Origin: an uncultured Planctomycetia bacterium
Lineage (GTDB): Bacteria; Planctomycetota; Phycisphaerae; FEN-1346; JAACEH01
Direction: 5' to 3'
Length of the DNA stretch: 48,764 nt
Assembly: GCA_903929765.1 (NCBI GenBank)
Contig: CAIYVX010000062.1
Coordinates: forward strand, 1-48,764
The notes beneath the pieces were generated by a model, which saw only the letters and a list, made by a program, of their open reading frames with translations, was not told where the DNA came from and did not search any database. Made by a program: the position numbers and the translations under genes. Each line of letters starts with the position of its first letter. Positions within the stretch are counted from its first letter, which is position 1. Shown here piece by piece: positions 23,724 through 31,852 of the stretch.

Positions 23724-23996
23724 TGGTTCCTCGGTATCCGGCGGATGCTGCCGGGGAACCGAGTCTAGGAACGGCGAGGGCGAATGTCAACGCAGAGTTG
23801 GATCGACAAAAAATAACCCCACATAGGGAGGGGTCAGACAGAGAGGGCAATTATAATTTTATACTGTCACCAGATTCACCAGATAAGTGGAACGGTAACA
23901 ACAACGGCCATGCCTTTGGGGCAGTCAGGGTACCGGTCTTGCCGAAAGTCGGAAATCTTCTAGCCACGCAAGGCAAGGCTTGGCATAATTGAGCGG
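23724..23996. other. Gap upstream of the methyltransferase pair
   Basis: No gene is seen. The left part is the divergent upstream region of the GT-C gene. A TATAAT-like box at about 23850-23860 and CATAAT at 23984-23989 are possible -10 elements for the methyltransferase, without clear -35 boxes. No palindromic repeat of the dispersed families is present, unlike most other gaps. Confidence 0.4.
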
Positions 23997-25259
23997 ATGA
24001 GCCGACAGATACAGAGCAAGCCGCTGAATCGAAGCCTCGGTGCCGCGAAGGCCGCCAAGCAGGACGAGTTCTACACCCAGTACGTGGACATTCAGAAAGA
24101 GGTCGAGGCATACCTTGAGTTCGACCCAGACACTTTCCGCGGCAAGGTCGTCTATTGCAACTGCGACGACCCCTTCGAGAGCAATTTCTTCAAATATTTC
24201 GCCGCCAACTTCAACAAGCTCGCCCTCAAGAAGCTCATCGCCACCAGCTACGACGGCTCCCCTATCGCCGGCCAGGGCAGCTTGTTCCCGGAATACAACG
24301 AGGGGAATGGCAAGCGCCAGAAGCCAAAGGCGATCGCCGTTATCCTCGACTATGTGAAGGACGAGGACGGAGACGGCGCGGCGAACATCGAGGACGTGAA
24401 ACTCTTCCTTAAGCGCAACAAGGCCGCACGGATAGCCTTGAAAGGAGACGACAAGTTCCCCGGAGGTGATTTCCGGAGCGCCGATTGCGTCGCTTTCCTG
24501 AAAGAGGCCGACATCGTCGTCACCAACCCACCCTTCTCTCTCTTCCGCGTGTACGTCGCCCAGATTATGGAGTACAAAAAGAAGTTGCTCATCATCGGCA
24601 ATCTCAACGCGATCACCTACAAGGAGATCTTCCCGCTGATCAAGGACAACAAGTTATGGATGGGCGTCAGCATCCACAGCGGTGACCGCGAGTTCCGCGT
24701 CCCAGACCACTATCCGCTGAACGCTGCGGGATGGCGTATCGACGAAAACGGCGTCAAGTACATCCGCGTTAAGGGCGTTCGCTGGTACACAAACCTGGAC
24801 CATGGCCGTCGCCACCAGCGGTTAGAGGGCATGACCTTGGCCGAAAACTTGAGATTCAGCAAGCACAAGGAGATCAAGGGCAAGGCCGCGTACGACCGGT
24901 ACGACAACTATGACGCTATCGAAGTGCCGTTCACCGACGCCATCCCCGGCGACTACGACGGAATGATGGGCGTCCCCATCACTTTCCTCGATAAATACAA
25001 CCCCGAACAGTACGAGATTTTGGGGATCACGAAGACTTGGGATGGCGGCGCATGCAAGACGTATTCCATGCAGACTCAGGTCAGTAAAGACGGCAGTAAA
25101 TCGCTCGTGTCGAAGCTCAATGATGGCCCTGCCATTAAGGTTAGCGAGTGTCCGACCGGCAAGACATACTACAGGGTCGGCACTGAGAACTTCATACAGC
25201 TATATGCGAGAGTCCTCATCCGAGTCCTTACTCGACCCGCAAGAGGGAGGAAAAAGTGA
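23997..25259 (+). CDS. EcoRI-type adenine-specific DNA methyltransferase
   Basis: This 420-residue protein belongs to the EcoRI methylase family, which transfers methyl from S-adenosylmethionine to adenine N6 within a specific DNA site. Characteristic segments are D-E-F-Y-T-Q near residue 23, [11 protein letters not shown] near residue 49, K-K-L-I-A-T-S-Y near residue 78 and the catalytic motif IV N-P-P-F at residues 177-180. E-N-L-R-F and T-F-L-D-K-Y-N-P follow downstream. The family lacks the usual F-x-G-x-G motif I, so its absence is expected. The next gene, a DUF262-HNH protein, starts with GTG overlapping this stop as GTGA. This coupling suggests a modification-plus-nuclease unit. Base use is less G-rich than the surroundings, which fits acquisition by transfer. 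Confidence 0.9.
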   Translation: MSRQIQSKPLNRSLGAAKAAKQDEFYTQYVDIQKEVEAYLEFDPDTFRGKVVYCNCDDPFESNFFKYFAANFNKLALKKLIATSYDGSPIAGQGSLFPEYNEGNGKRQKPKAIAVILDYVKDEDGDGAANIEDVKLFLKRNKAARIALKGDDKFPGGDFRSADCVAFLKEADIVVTNPPFSLFRVYVAQIMEYKKKLLIIGNLNAITYKEIFPLIKDNKLWMGVSIHSGDREFRVPDHYPLNAAGWRIDENGVKYIRVKGVRWYTNLDHGRRHQRLEGMTLAENLRFSKHKEIKGKAAYDRYDNYDAIEVPFTDAIPGDYDGMMGVPITFLDKYNPEQYEILGITKTWDGGACKTYSMQTQVSKDGSKSLVSKLNDGPAIKVSECPTGKTYYRVGTENFIQLYARVLIRVLTRPARGRKK

Positions 25260-26422
25260 ATACCACTCTGAGACCTGACATCACTGTCGCCGACATCTGC
25301 GACGGGTTTGTGTACAACGAACTCGAAGGCAAAGGTCTTTTTGGATTGGGAGGAAAGCTCACCATCCAGCCGGAGTACCAACGCAACTACATCTATGCGG
25401 ATGGTGGTGGCAAGAAGGAGGGGGCGGTCATCGAATCGCTGCTCAAGGGGTATCCGCTGGGGTTAATCTATTTCAACAAGGTCGCAGAGGACAAGTTCGA
25501 AGTGTTGGACGGCCAGCAGAGGATCACGAGTATCGGGCGATTCGTTACGAACAAGTTCGCAATCATGGACAGCGGCAATCCGAAGAACTTCGATAGCCTG
25601 CCCGCCGACCAACAAGCCAAGATTCGGGACTCGAAATTGCTGATCTACGAGTGCGAGGGCACGGAGAGCGAGATCAAGCAGTGGTTTGAGACTATCAACA
25701 TCGCAGGCGTGCCGCTCAACCCTCAGGAACTCTTGAATGCCATCTACTCCGGGCCGTTCGTGACCCTAGCTAAGGCCGAGTTCAGCAACAGCCAGAACGC
25801 GAACATCCAGAAGTGGGGCGCGTACATCAAAGGCAGCGCCAACCGGCAGGATTTCCTGGAGCGGGCGCTGGACTGGGTGAGCAAAGGCGATATCGGCGGC
25901 TACATGAGTGCTAATCGATACGCCAACAACATCAATGAAATGAAAACATACTTCAACAGCGTAATCGACTGGGTTTCTACCTTGTTCCGGGATGTTGAGA
26001 AGGAGATGCAGGGGTTGGAGTGGGGACGGCTCTACGAGGAATATCATTCCAAATCATATGACCCGGCCAAGGTTTCTGCCGAGGTCAAGCGGCTTCTTGG
26101 CGATCCCTACGTTAAGAACCGTCGCGGCATCTTCGAGTACATTCTCGGCGGCCAGATGGACAAGAGACTGTTGGACGTGCGGGTTTTCGACGACGCCACG
26201 AAGAGGTCGGTATTCGATAGGCAAACGAGCGCTGCCAAAGCGAAGGGCAAATCCAACTGCCCGCACTGCGCCGCTGGGCCGGAAGCAAACAAGCGAAAGA
26301 TCTACGAATTGAGGGAAATGGACGCCGACCACGTTACCGCCTGGAGCAAGGGCGGCGGTAGCACGGCCAAAAACTGCCAGATGCTCTGCATTACCCATAA
26401 TCGGGCCAAAGGTAATCGATGA
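25256..26422 (+). CDS. DUF262 and HNH nuclease domain protein (GmrSD-like)
   Basis: This 388-residue protein combines an N-terminal DUF262 domain with a C-terminal HNH nuclease. DUF262 motifs are I-Q-P-E-Y-Q-R near residue 37 and [10 protein letters not shown] at residues 83-92. In GmrS and related ParB-like proteins these bind or hydrolyse nucleotides. The HNH part (residues about 330-388) has C-P-H-C and later L-C-x2-H zinc positions plus D-A-D-H-V, N-C-Q-M and H-N-R-A-K. Such pairs cut foreign or modified DNA in type IV and related defence systems. Here the partner is an EcoRI-type methyltransferase whose stop overlaps the GTG start. Whether it cuts unmethylated or methylated DNA cannot be told. 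Confidence 0.88.
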   Translation: MNTTLRPDITVADICDGFVYNELEGKGLFGLGGKLTIQPEYQRNYIYADGGGKKEGAVIESLLKGYPLGLIYFNKVAEDKFEVLDGQQRITSIGRFVTNKFAIMDSGNPKNFDSLPADQQAKIRDSKLLIYECEGTESEIKQWFETINIAGVPLNPQELLNAIYSGPFVTLAKAEFSNSQNANIQKWGAYIKGSANRQDFLERALDWVSKGDIGGYMSANRYANNINEMKTYFNSVIDWVSTLFRDVEKEMQGLEWGRLYEEYHSKSYDPAKVSAEVKRLLGDPYVKNRRGIFEYILGGQMDKRLLDVRVFDDATKRSVFDRQTSAAKAKGKSNCPHCAAGPEANKRKIYELREMDADHVTAWSKGGGSTAKNCQMLCITHNRAKGNR

Positions 26423-26793
26423 TATGGACGTGATACAGCCCGGCGCGTGGTGCAAGGGCTGGAAGTTCCATCAGGCGTAAAACATCTGGCCTGTACCCCG
26501 GCGGCGCCGGGGCAAAGCTCGCTGAAGCGGGCTGAACGACAACAGCAGGGCACCCACGATTGGTGCCCATAAGAACTGCTACGGCAAACGGAAAACGGCC
26601 TTTGACTGCGGCGGCCTCAAAAAAACACCGGAACACAAATGATCAGGTCCGGCGTGGAGCGGGGAAAAAAATATGGGCGCCACATAATGGCGCCCACGGG
26701 GGAAAAATATTTGTTCACTCGCGCGCGACCCCAGCGCGAACGGAGTTCGGACCAACTGCCTCCGCGTATTAACCAACAGCCCGCGAATTTAGT
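26423..26793. repeat. Gap after the defence pair with hairpins and a family D remnant
   Basis: No gene is seen in 371 bases. Hairpins occur at 26496-26513 (CCCCGG-CGGCG-CCGGGG), about 26550-26573 (GGGCACCCACG-ATTGGTGCCCA) and about 26673-26697 (GGGCGCCA-N-TGGCGCCC). An inverted partial family D copy lies at 26582-26620. This is the leftmost right-oriented repeat. The final AT-rich part abuts the PEP-CTERM gene end. Confidence 0.55.
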
Positions 26794-27018
26794 TTAGACG
26801 AGCTTCAGCTTCTGGGCCAGTTTCCACAGTCCCAGGGCCACTGCACCGGCCAGAATGAAGACGGTGCTGATCGGTTCCGGGAAAGTCGTCCCGACCACCA
26901 GCGGCAGGTCGGGCGAATCCGCGACCGTGGGAACAGCCACAGGTTGCGGACCAGCGTTCAACTGGCTCCCCAGAATGACCAAGGCAACCACGCACAGCAC
27001 TAAAACCATGATTCTCAT
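26794..27018 (-). CDS. Small secreted PEP-CTERM-like protein
   Basis: This is a 74-residue peptide. Residues 1-22 are a signal peptide (M-R-I-M-V-L-V-L-C-V-V-A-L-V-I-L-G-S). A short Pro/Val-rich mature part follows, then F-P-E-P-I-S-T-V-F-I-L-A-G-A-V-A-L-G-L-W-K and a basic tail. The Pro-Glu-Pro motif, hydrophobic helix and basic end are the plan of PEP-CTERM sorting signals handled by EpsH/exosortase, although basic residues are sparse. The mature portion is only about 30 residues, so it may be a minimal sorted peptide or the leftover of a larger protein. GGGGAGGAG lies just before the ATG. No exosortase gene is in the window. Confidence 0.65.
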   Translation of the reverse strand: MRIMVLVLCVVALVILGSQLNAGPQPVAVPTVADSPDLPLVVGTTFPEPISTVFILAGAVALGLWKLAQKLKLV

Positions 27019-27282
27019 CGTACTCCTCCCCGTTACTAAAACACTGGAACCGAGCATATCTGTAGAGTGATAAAGCAAGTCCCGTGCCGAAGTCAAAATG
27101 CCTGGGCCATGATTTGACAAAATTTGACGCTAACTACCTATCCTACAACAGGTTAACGCCATATCGACCGAGAGTGTTAGGCTACGAGAGTGGTATGGTC
27201 TGTGCGGGCGTGTTGCGTCAGGACAACGCACGTGGCGAAATATCAACCTTGAAAGGCGGGGCGGCAGTGGCCCGAGTGTTAA

Positions 27283-27311
27283 TTGACATTGCCGCCGGGA
27301 CGGCGTAGGAT
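27283..27311 (+). promoter_or_regulatory. Sigma-70 promoter giving a possibly leaderless transcript
   Basis: TTGACA (27283-27288), a 17-nt spacer and TAGGAT (27306-27311). The expected transcription start falls at or next to the ATG at 27319, so the mRNA may lack a leader. Confidence 0.5.
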
Positions 27312-27318
27312 GGTGCCC

Positions 27319-28164
27319 ATGAGCGTTTCCCTGGCATTTTCGACCAACGCCTACACGCGATTTTCCCTGGCTGCGGCGGTGCGGCGCATCGCCGCGTGCG
27401 GCTATCGCGGCGTGGAAATCCTGGGCGACCGGCCACACGCCTATCCGCCGGAATTTTCGCCGCAGGAGGTGAAGGAACTGAAGGCGCTGCTGGACGAGTT
27501 GGGCCTCGCGGTCTCGAATTTCAATGCTAATACGATGTTCGGTTACTGGACCGACGCGCCGGCGGAACCGTTTTTCGAGCCGAGCCTGGTGTCGGAATCG
27601 AAGAAGCACAGGACGGCGCGGCGAAAGATGATTCTGCGGTCGCTGGAGATTGCCGCGGGGCTTGGGGCCGGGTCGATTTCCATCACCAGTGGCCGGCCCC
27701 TGGGCGGGATGACGCCGGAACGGTGCGCCGAGGCGTTCGGCGAGGAGTGCGGGATTATATTGCAGCGCGCCGAGCGGCTGGGCGTGAACGTCGGCATCGA
27801 GTGCGAACCGGGCCTGCTGATCGAGCGCAGCGACGAGCTTCTCTCCTGGATCGCCCGTCTCGACTCGCCGCGCGTGGGGGCGAACCTCGACGTCGGCCAC
27901 GCCGTCGTCGCCGGAGAGGATCCGGCGGCAGCCATCGAGCGCCTGGCCGGGCGAATCTGGAATCTACACCTGGAGGACATTTGCGCGCGGAAACACTATC
28001 ACCGGATACCGGGCGAGGGCGAGATTGATTTTGCAGCCATCGCCGCAGCGCTGGAGCGCACTGGTTACGACGGTTTCGCCACGGTCGAGCTTTATACGCA
28101 AACCGCCGATCCGGACGCGGCAGCGCGGCGAAGCCTGGAAGTGCTGGGACCGGTTTTCGAGTAG
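27319..28164 (+). CDS. Sugar phosphate isomerase/epimerase-family TIM barrel protein
   Basis: This 281-residue protein has the xylose-isomerase-like TIM barrel shared by sugar isomerases, epimerases and endonuclease IV. It begins S-L-A-F-S-T-N-A-Y-T-R-F and has G-Y-R-G-V-E-I-L-G-D with the first strand Glu. Other barrel strands are V-G-I-E-C-E-P-G (metal Glu), G-A-N-L-D-V-G-H (metal Asp/His) and H-L-E-D-I-C-A-R-K-H-Y-H-R-I-P-G-E-G with late His and Glu. Metal ligands therefore look intact. The substrate is unknown. ATG at 27319 is used; another ATG 9 nt upstream is possible but lies on the -10 box. The gene stands between two methyltransferase loci without evident linkage. Confidence 0.82.
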   Translation: MSVSLAFSTNAYTRFSLAAAVRRIAACGYRGVEILGDRPHAYPPEFSPQEVKELKALLDELGLAVSNFNANTMFGYWTDAPAEPFFEPSLVSESKKHRTARRKMILRSLEIAAGLGAGSISITSGRPLGGMTPERCAEAFGEECGIILQRAERLGVNVGIECEPGLLIERSDELLSWIARLDSPRVGANLDVGHAVVAGEDPAAAIERLAGRIWNLHLEDICARKHYHRIPGEGEIDFAAIAAALERTGYDGFATVELYTQTADPDAAARRSLEVLGPVFE

Positions 28165-28974
28165 GTCGGGTCAACAGACCCGACACTTTGTTCTGAAGAT
28201 AATGTCGGGTCTGTTGCCTCGACCTACATGCTGAAATTCACGGGCGAGACGCCCGTGTCACTGTAAAAAATGGGAGCCGGCTCCCGCCGGTACGTCAGGG
28301 CAGAGATAAACTCTGCCCCTACGAATGCGAAAACAACAAACGTCACGGCCGGGCCAGGGCACCCACAACCCCGCTTACGTCGATGGTCAGCACGGAAGAC
28401 ATTGCGCCGCTCCCGTCCCTCATTCCACCCGTCGGCTGTAATGCTGCGGGGCGATTGTCGCTCGCCCCGGAAGCCCTCGGGCGCTAGCCGACCCGGGGCT
28501 TGTGCGCTGGAAGACGTGGCGAAGAAGCTTGGCCTAACCTTTTCGCCACCCAGCTCGATTGGAGGGTCTTAATCAGCCATAAGGCCCTTCATAATAACGC
28601 GTACTTGTCTCAGGGGGTGGCGCGATTTCAGACGAAAAATGAGGGTGCGGCAAAAGGCGAAAAAAGATTTTTTTTGACGCACACGCAAGAAGGATAAGGA
28701 GTTAGAAAAATTTTCATAATTTTGAAAGAATTTTTGTTAGGGTGTACGGGGTGAGACACGGCCGTGTAGCGGCCGAGAGCAGGAGAGCAGGGGAGCAGGA
28801 GAGCAGGAGAGCAGGAGAACTGGAGGAACGGCAACGGCGGAAGAGTGGTCAGTGGTCAGTGGACAGTAACGGCAACAACAGCACCCTCACACTACGTTCA
28901 CGAAGGACTTGAGTGGTAAGTCTTTGACAAATACTACGATGCTTGGGAAAATGGCCTTACCAGTCGGAGGCCTT
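28161..28974. repeat. Long repeat-rich gap (families F, B, G, N)
   Basis: No gene is seen in 810 bases. Family F forms two facing hairpins at 28161-28230 (GTCGGGTCAACAGACCCGAC and GTCGGGTCTGTTGCCTCGAC). A family B half-copy lies at 28239-28266 and inverted family G at 28295-28324. A mixed region follows with GGGGCGATTGTCGCTCGCCCC. Inverted family N at 28750-28822 consists of about five short GAGAGCAGG-type units after CGGCCGTGTAGCGGCCG. The ribosome-binding site CGGAGG (28965-28970) serves the next gene. Confidence 0.75.
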
Positions 28975-30453
28975 ATGTCGAACAAACTTTACTACGGCGA
29001 TAATCTCGACATCCTGCCCCGCTATGTCGCGGATGAGTCAGTCGACCTGATTTACCTCGATCCTCCGTTCAATTCCAACGCGGACTACAACATTTTATTC
29101 GCCGAACATGACGGCACGGGGGCGGCCGCGCAAATCAAAGCGTTTGTGGATACATGGCAATGGGATGAAACGGCGGCGCGGACCTATGAAGTCGTGGTCG
29201 AGCAGGGCGGGCCGGTGTCCCAGGCGATGCAGGCGTTTCGCATGCTGCTGGGCGGAAGTGACCTCCTGGCCTATCTGACGATGATGGCCCCGCGTCTGGT
29301 GGAGTTGCGCCGGGTGCTGAAGCGGACGGGTTCGCTTTATCTGCATTGCGACGCCACGGCCGGTCATTACCTCAAGATTTTGATGGACGCCGTGTTCGGC
29401 CCCAAAAACTTTCGTAACGAGATCATCTGGTACTATTACAATAAGATGCACGACCGGCGGAAGGGACTCTTTCCCAACGCGAACGACACGATTTTGTTTT
29501 ATGTCAAAGATGTCGATTCTGAATTTACGTTCCATCAGTTAAAAGAGATGCGCGAGCAGCCCGTCAAGCAATTGGCCCGCAAGAAGTTCCAGGGGCGGAT
29601 GGTCAACGTCAAGGACGCCGAAGGGCACGTGGTCTACCGGATGAAGGAAGACCGCACCATCGACAACGTGTGGCGGCTGCCCTGCCTCCAGCCTGCGGCA
29701 GCCGAGTGGCTAGGATATCCAACGCAAAAGCCGGAGAGCGTTTTGGAGAGGATCATCCTGGCGAGTAGCAATGAGGGTGATCTATTATTGGATCCGTTCT
29801 GTGGATGCGGGACGGCGGTGGCCGTGTCCCAGCGGCTGAATCGCCGATGGATCGGGATCGACATCACGCACTTGGCCATCAACTTGATAAAGAACCGCAT
29901 GCAAGACGCCTTTGGGGCGAAGGGCAAGTACGAGGTCATCGGCGAGCCGGTGTCGGTGGCCGATGCCGAGGAGTTGGCCGGTACCAAGCCGTACCAATTC
30001 CAGTATTGGGCGCTCGGCCTCGTGCCCGGAGCCAGGCCGGCGGAGATCAAAAAGGGGGCCGACAAAGGTATCGACGGTCGTCTCTATTTCCACGACGAAG
30101 GCGAGTCGGGCCAGACCAAGCAAGTCATCTTTTCGGTCAAGGCGGGGCAACTTCACGCGCCCTACATTCGGGATTTGCGTGGCGTGATTGACCGTGAGAA
30201 AGCGGAAATCGGCGTCCTTATTTCGATGCAGCCGCCGACTCAACCGATGCGGGCGGAAGCAGCCAGCGCCGGATTTTACGATTCGCCCTGGGGCACCCGC
30301 CATCCGCGCCTGCAACTTCTGACCGTGGAGGAGTTGTTGACCGGGAAGAAAGTAGATATGCCGCCGACCGGCGACCTGCGAACTTTCAAGAAAGCCCGCA
30401 AAGCTGGGACGAAGCCGGCAGCTACGCGGAAACTGTTCGACAAAAAATCATAG
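28975..30453 (+). CDS. Site-specific DNA methyltransferase fused to a Mrr-like nuclease domain
   Basis: This 492-residue protein has two parts. Residues 1-310 are an amino-methyltransferase of the beta-like order. Motif IV D-P-P-F is at residues 29-32, a recognition region is in the middle, and SAM motif I D-P-F-C-G-C-G-T-A near residue 272 is followed by W-I-G-I-D-I. Residues about 355-450 resemble a PD-(D/E)XK/Mrr-like nuclease: K-G-A-D-K-G-I-D-G, then Q-V-I-F-S-V-K-A-G, with Ser where Asp/Glu/Gln is usual. An I-R-D-L segment follows. A basic tail ends the protein. This could be a single-chain restriction-modification enzyme or a solitary methyltransferase with a degenerate nuclease. MSNKLYYGDN was chosen as start because CGGAGG lies 4 nt upstream of it. 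It stands alone, 2.5 kb from the EcoRI-type pair. Confidence 0.87.
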   Translation: MSNKLYYGDNLDILPRYVADESVDLIYLDPPFNSNADYNILFAEHDGTGAAAQIKAFVDTWQWDETAARTYEVVVEQGGPVSQAMQAFRMLLGGSDLLAYLTMMAPRLVELRRVLKRTGSLYLHCDATAGHYLKILMDAVFGPKNFRNEIIWYYYNKMHDRRKGLFPNANDTILFYVKDVDSEFTFHQLKEMREQPVKQLARKKFQGRMVNVKDAEGHVVYRMKEDRTIDNVWRLPCLQPAAAEWLGYPTQKPESVLERIILASSNEGDLLLDPFCGCGTAVAVSQRLNRRWIGIDITHLAINLIKNRMQDAFGAKGKYEVIGEPVSVADAEELAGTKPYQFQYWALGLVPGARPAEIKKGADKGIDGRLYFHDEGESGQTKQVIFSVKAGQLHAPYIRDLRGVIDREKAEIGVLISMQPPTQPMRAEAASAGFYDSPWGTRHPRLQLLTVEELLTGKKVDMPPTGDLRTFKKARKAGTKPAATRKLFDKKS

Positions 30454-30481
30454 AGCTTGTCTGCCAGATTGGCAGTCTGCG

Positions 30482-30516
30482 GCCTTGCCAAGCCCCATTT
30501 TTGGCAAGGTTTGCTT
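30482..30516 (+). terminator. Candidate terminator after the methyltransferase
   Basis: GCCTTGCCAA ... TTGGCAAGGT forms a 10-bp hairpin followed by a weak T-rich run (TTGCTT). A second small hairpin (CTGCCA-GAT-TGGCAG) precedes it at about 30460-30475. Confidence 0.45.
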
Positions 30517-30617
30517 CGATTTATCCACGCCGAAAGTTTGATCTGACAGAATATAACTCACTAATGGTCAAGAGGTTACACGCATAACGACGGCAAGTGT
30601 TCTTGGTTTTTATATCT

Positions 30618-30632
30618 TGGCACGGGCTTTGC
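30618..30632 (+). promoter_or_regulatory. Sigma-54 (RpoN) promoter
   Basis: TGGCAC-GGGCT-TTGC matches the sigma-54 -24/-12 consensus TGGCAC-N5-TTGC exactly, with the usual T before TGG and the G after CAC. It lies 44 nt before the response regulator start. Confidence 0.7.
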
Positions 30633-30676
30633 GATTATGTGGTATGAGGGCTTGCGCCGTGGTTTGAGGTGTTGCA

Positions 30677-31078
30677 ATGGTGGTAACAGAGGAAAGAACG
30701 GCACGCGGGGTGCGGATTCTTGTAACCGACGATGACCGGCGGTGGCGGGAAGGGCTGCGCGAGGCGTTTGAGCCGCAGGGCTACGAGACGCTGGAGGCCG
30801 AGAGCGGCGAAGAGGCCATCGAGTTGGTGCATGAGGTCCGGCTGAGCCTGGTGATTCTCGACATTCAGTTGCCGCACCTGAACGGGATCGAGACGCTGCG
30901 GATTATCCGCCAGGAAATGGGCGAAGGTTTGCCGGCGATCGTGGTTTCGAGCGAAGTGACCGACCGGGCTTTGGCCGAGGCGTTGGCCCTGCACGCTTAT
31001 ACGGTGATGAATAAGATGGTGGGGCTGCACCAGATGCTGTATACTGTATCACGCGCTTTGGCGAGAGCGGGGAAGTAG
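30677..31078 (+). CDS. Orphan single-domain response regulator
   Basis: This is a stand-alone receiver domain of 133 residues, without an output domain. Expected receiver residues are present: acidic pair D-D-D near residues 19-21, phosphoacceptor Asp in V-I-L-D-I-Q-L-P near residue 61, and Ser in V-V-S-S-E near residue 89. The conserved Lys is in V-M-N-K-M-V near residue 113, where K is preceded by M-N rather than the usual K-P context. Such proteins act as phosphorelay intermediates or bind a target protein directly. The partner kinase is not nearby. A sigma-54 promoter precedes it, so expression probably needs an enhancer-binding activator. Confidence 0.85.
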   Translation: MVVTEERTARGVRILVTDDDRRWREGLREAFEPQGYETLEAESGEEAIELVHEVRLSLVILDIQLPHLNGIETLRIIRQEMGEGLPAIVVSSEVTDRALAEALALHAYTVMNKMVGLHQMLYTVSRALARAGK

Positions 31079-31292
31079 ACGAATTAAAAATTAAAAATGC
31101 AAAATTAAAAATTAACGGCAAAAGAAGAAGAATCACCCTCACCCTACCCTCTCCCCTCAAGGGAGAGGGGTGAAGAAGCAAAAGAAGCAACAAAAGAAAC
31201 GGCAACGCCAAAAGGAAAACGGCATTTACTGCGGCGGCTGCAAACGGCGCAACCGCCCTACATAACGGCAAATTTGAAAGGAGAAGTGTGGC
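31079..31292. repeat. Repeat block before groES (AT-rich, A, D; all inverted)
   Basis: An inverted AT-rich tract (AATTAAAAATTAAAAATG) at 31082-31115, inverted family A at 31134-31176 and inverted family D at 31205-31266 fill the gap. AAAGGAG lies just upstream of the groES ATG. No CIRCE (TTAGCACTC-N9-GAGTGCTAA) element is visible. Confidence 0.75.
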
Positions 31293-31580
31293 ATGAAGAT
31301 CAAACCCCTGGGCGACAAGATTGTCGTCAAGCGGCTCGAGGCGGAAACGAAGACGGCGGGCGGGATTGTGCTGCCGGACTCGGCCAAAGAGAAACCCAAA
31401 CGCGGCAAAGTCGTCGCCGTCGGCGATGGCAAGATTCTGGAAAACGGCAAGCGGGCGGCGCTGTCGGTCAAAAAGGGCGACGAGGTGGTCTTCACGTCCT
31501 ATGCCGGGACCGAAGTCAAGGTCAGCGGCGATGAACTGATTATCATGAGCGAAAGCGATGTTCTGGCGATTGTGGAATAA
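31293..31580 (+). CDS. groES: Co-chaperonin GroES
   Basis: This 95-residue co-chaperonin caps the GroEL ring during ATP-driven protein folding. It has the standard length, with [10 protein letters not shown] at the start. The mobile loop [14 protein letters not shown] near residues 19-32 carries the GroEL-binding I-V-L tripeptide. [14 protein letters not shown] follows near residue 67. AAAGGAG gives a strong ribosome-binding site. groEL follows 272 bp later, a gap much longer than usual and filled with repeats. Confidence 0.97.
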   Translation: MKIKPLGDKIVVKRLEAETKTAGGIVLPDSAKEKPKRGKVVAVGDGKILENGKRAALSVKKGDEVVFTSYAGTEVKVSGDELIIMSESDVLAIVE

Positions 31581-31852
31581 CGGAAGGCTTAAGAATTAAG
31601 GCTTAAGGCTTAAGACCTAAGGCTTAGGGCGCAGCAACAAAAGAAGAAGAAACAGCAGCACCCTCACCCTACCCTCCCCCCTCAAGGGGGAGGGGTGAAG
31701 AAGAAAAAGAAGCAGCAACAACTGCACGGGGTGAATTGAGAGAAACAGGTGCACCCTCACCCGGCGGCTAAAGCCGCCACCCTCCCCCCTCAAGGGGGTG
31801 GGGTGAAGACGAAGAAACGGCAACGACCAAAGTATAACGGAGAGAAAAGAAA
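31581..31852. repeat. Repeat block separating groES and groEL
   Basis: A short tandem tract of TTAAGGC/TTAAG units lies at 31588-31627. Inverted family A copies are at 31659-31702 and 31752-31809; the second is extended by a hairpin GGCGGCTAAAGCCGCC. A weak purine-rich ribosome-binding region (GGAGAGAAAAG) precedes groEL. The hairpins may alter groES/groEL mRNA processing. Confidence 0.75.

Noticed and set aside
28750-28822. Short direct GAGAGCAGG-type units resembling a CRISPR or tandem array
   Set aside because: Units are 9-10 bp with no spacers and no cas genes. The same sequence occurs inverted at 945-995, so it is a dispersed repeat.
30519-30530. TTTATCCACG as a DnaA box
   Set aside because: A single near-match 10 kb from the skew switch, without a cluster, is weak evidence for an origin.
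31079-31292. CIRCE operator upstream of groES
   Set aside because: No TTAGCACTC/GAGTGCTAA inverted repeat is present; the hairpins there belong to repeat families A and D.
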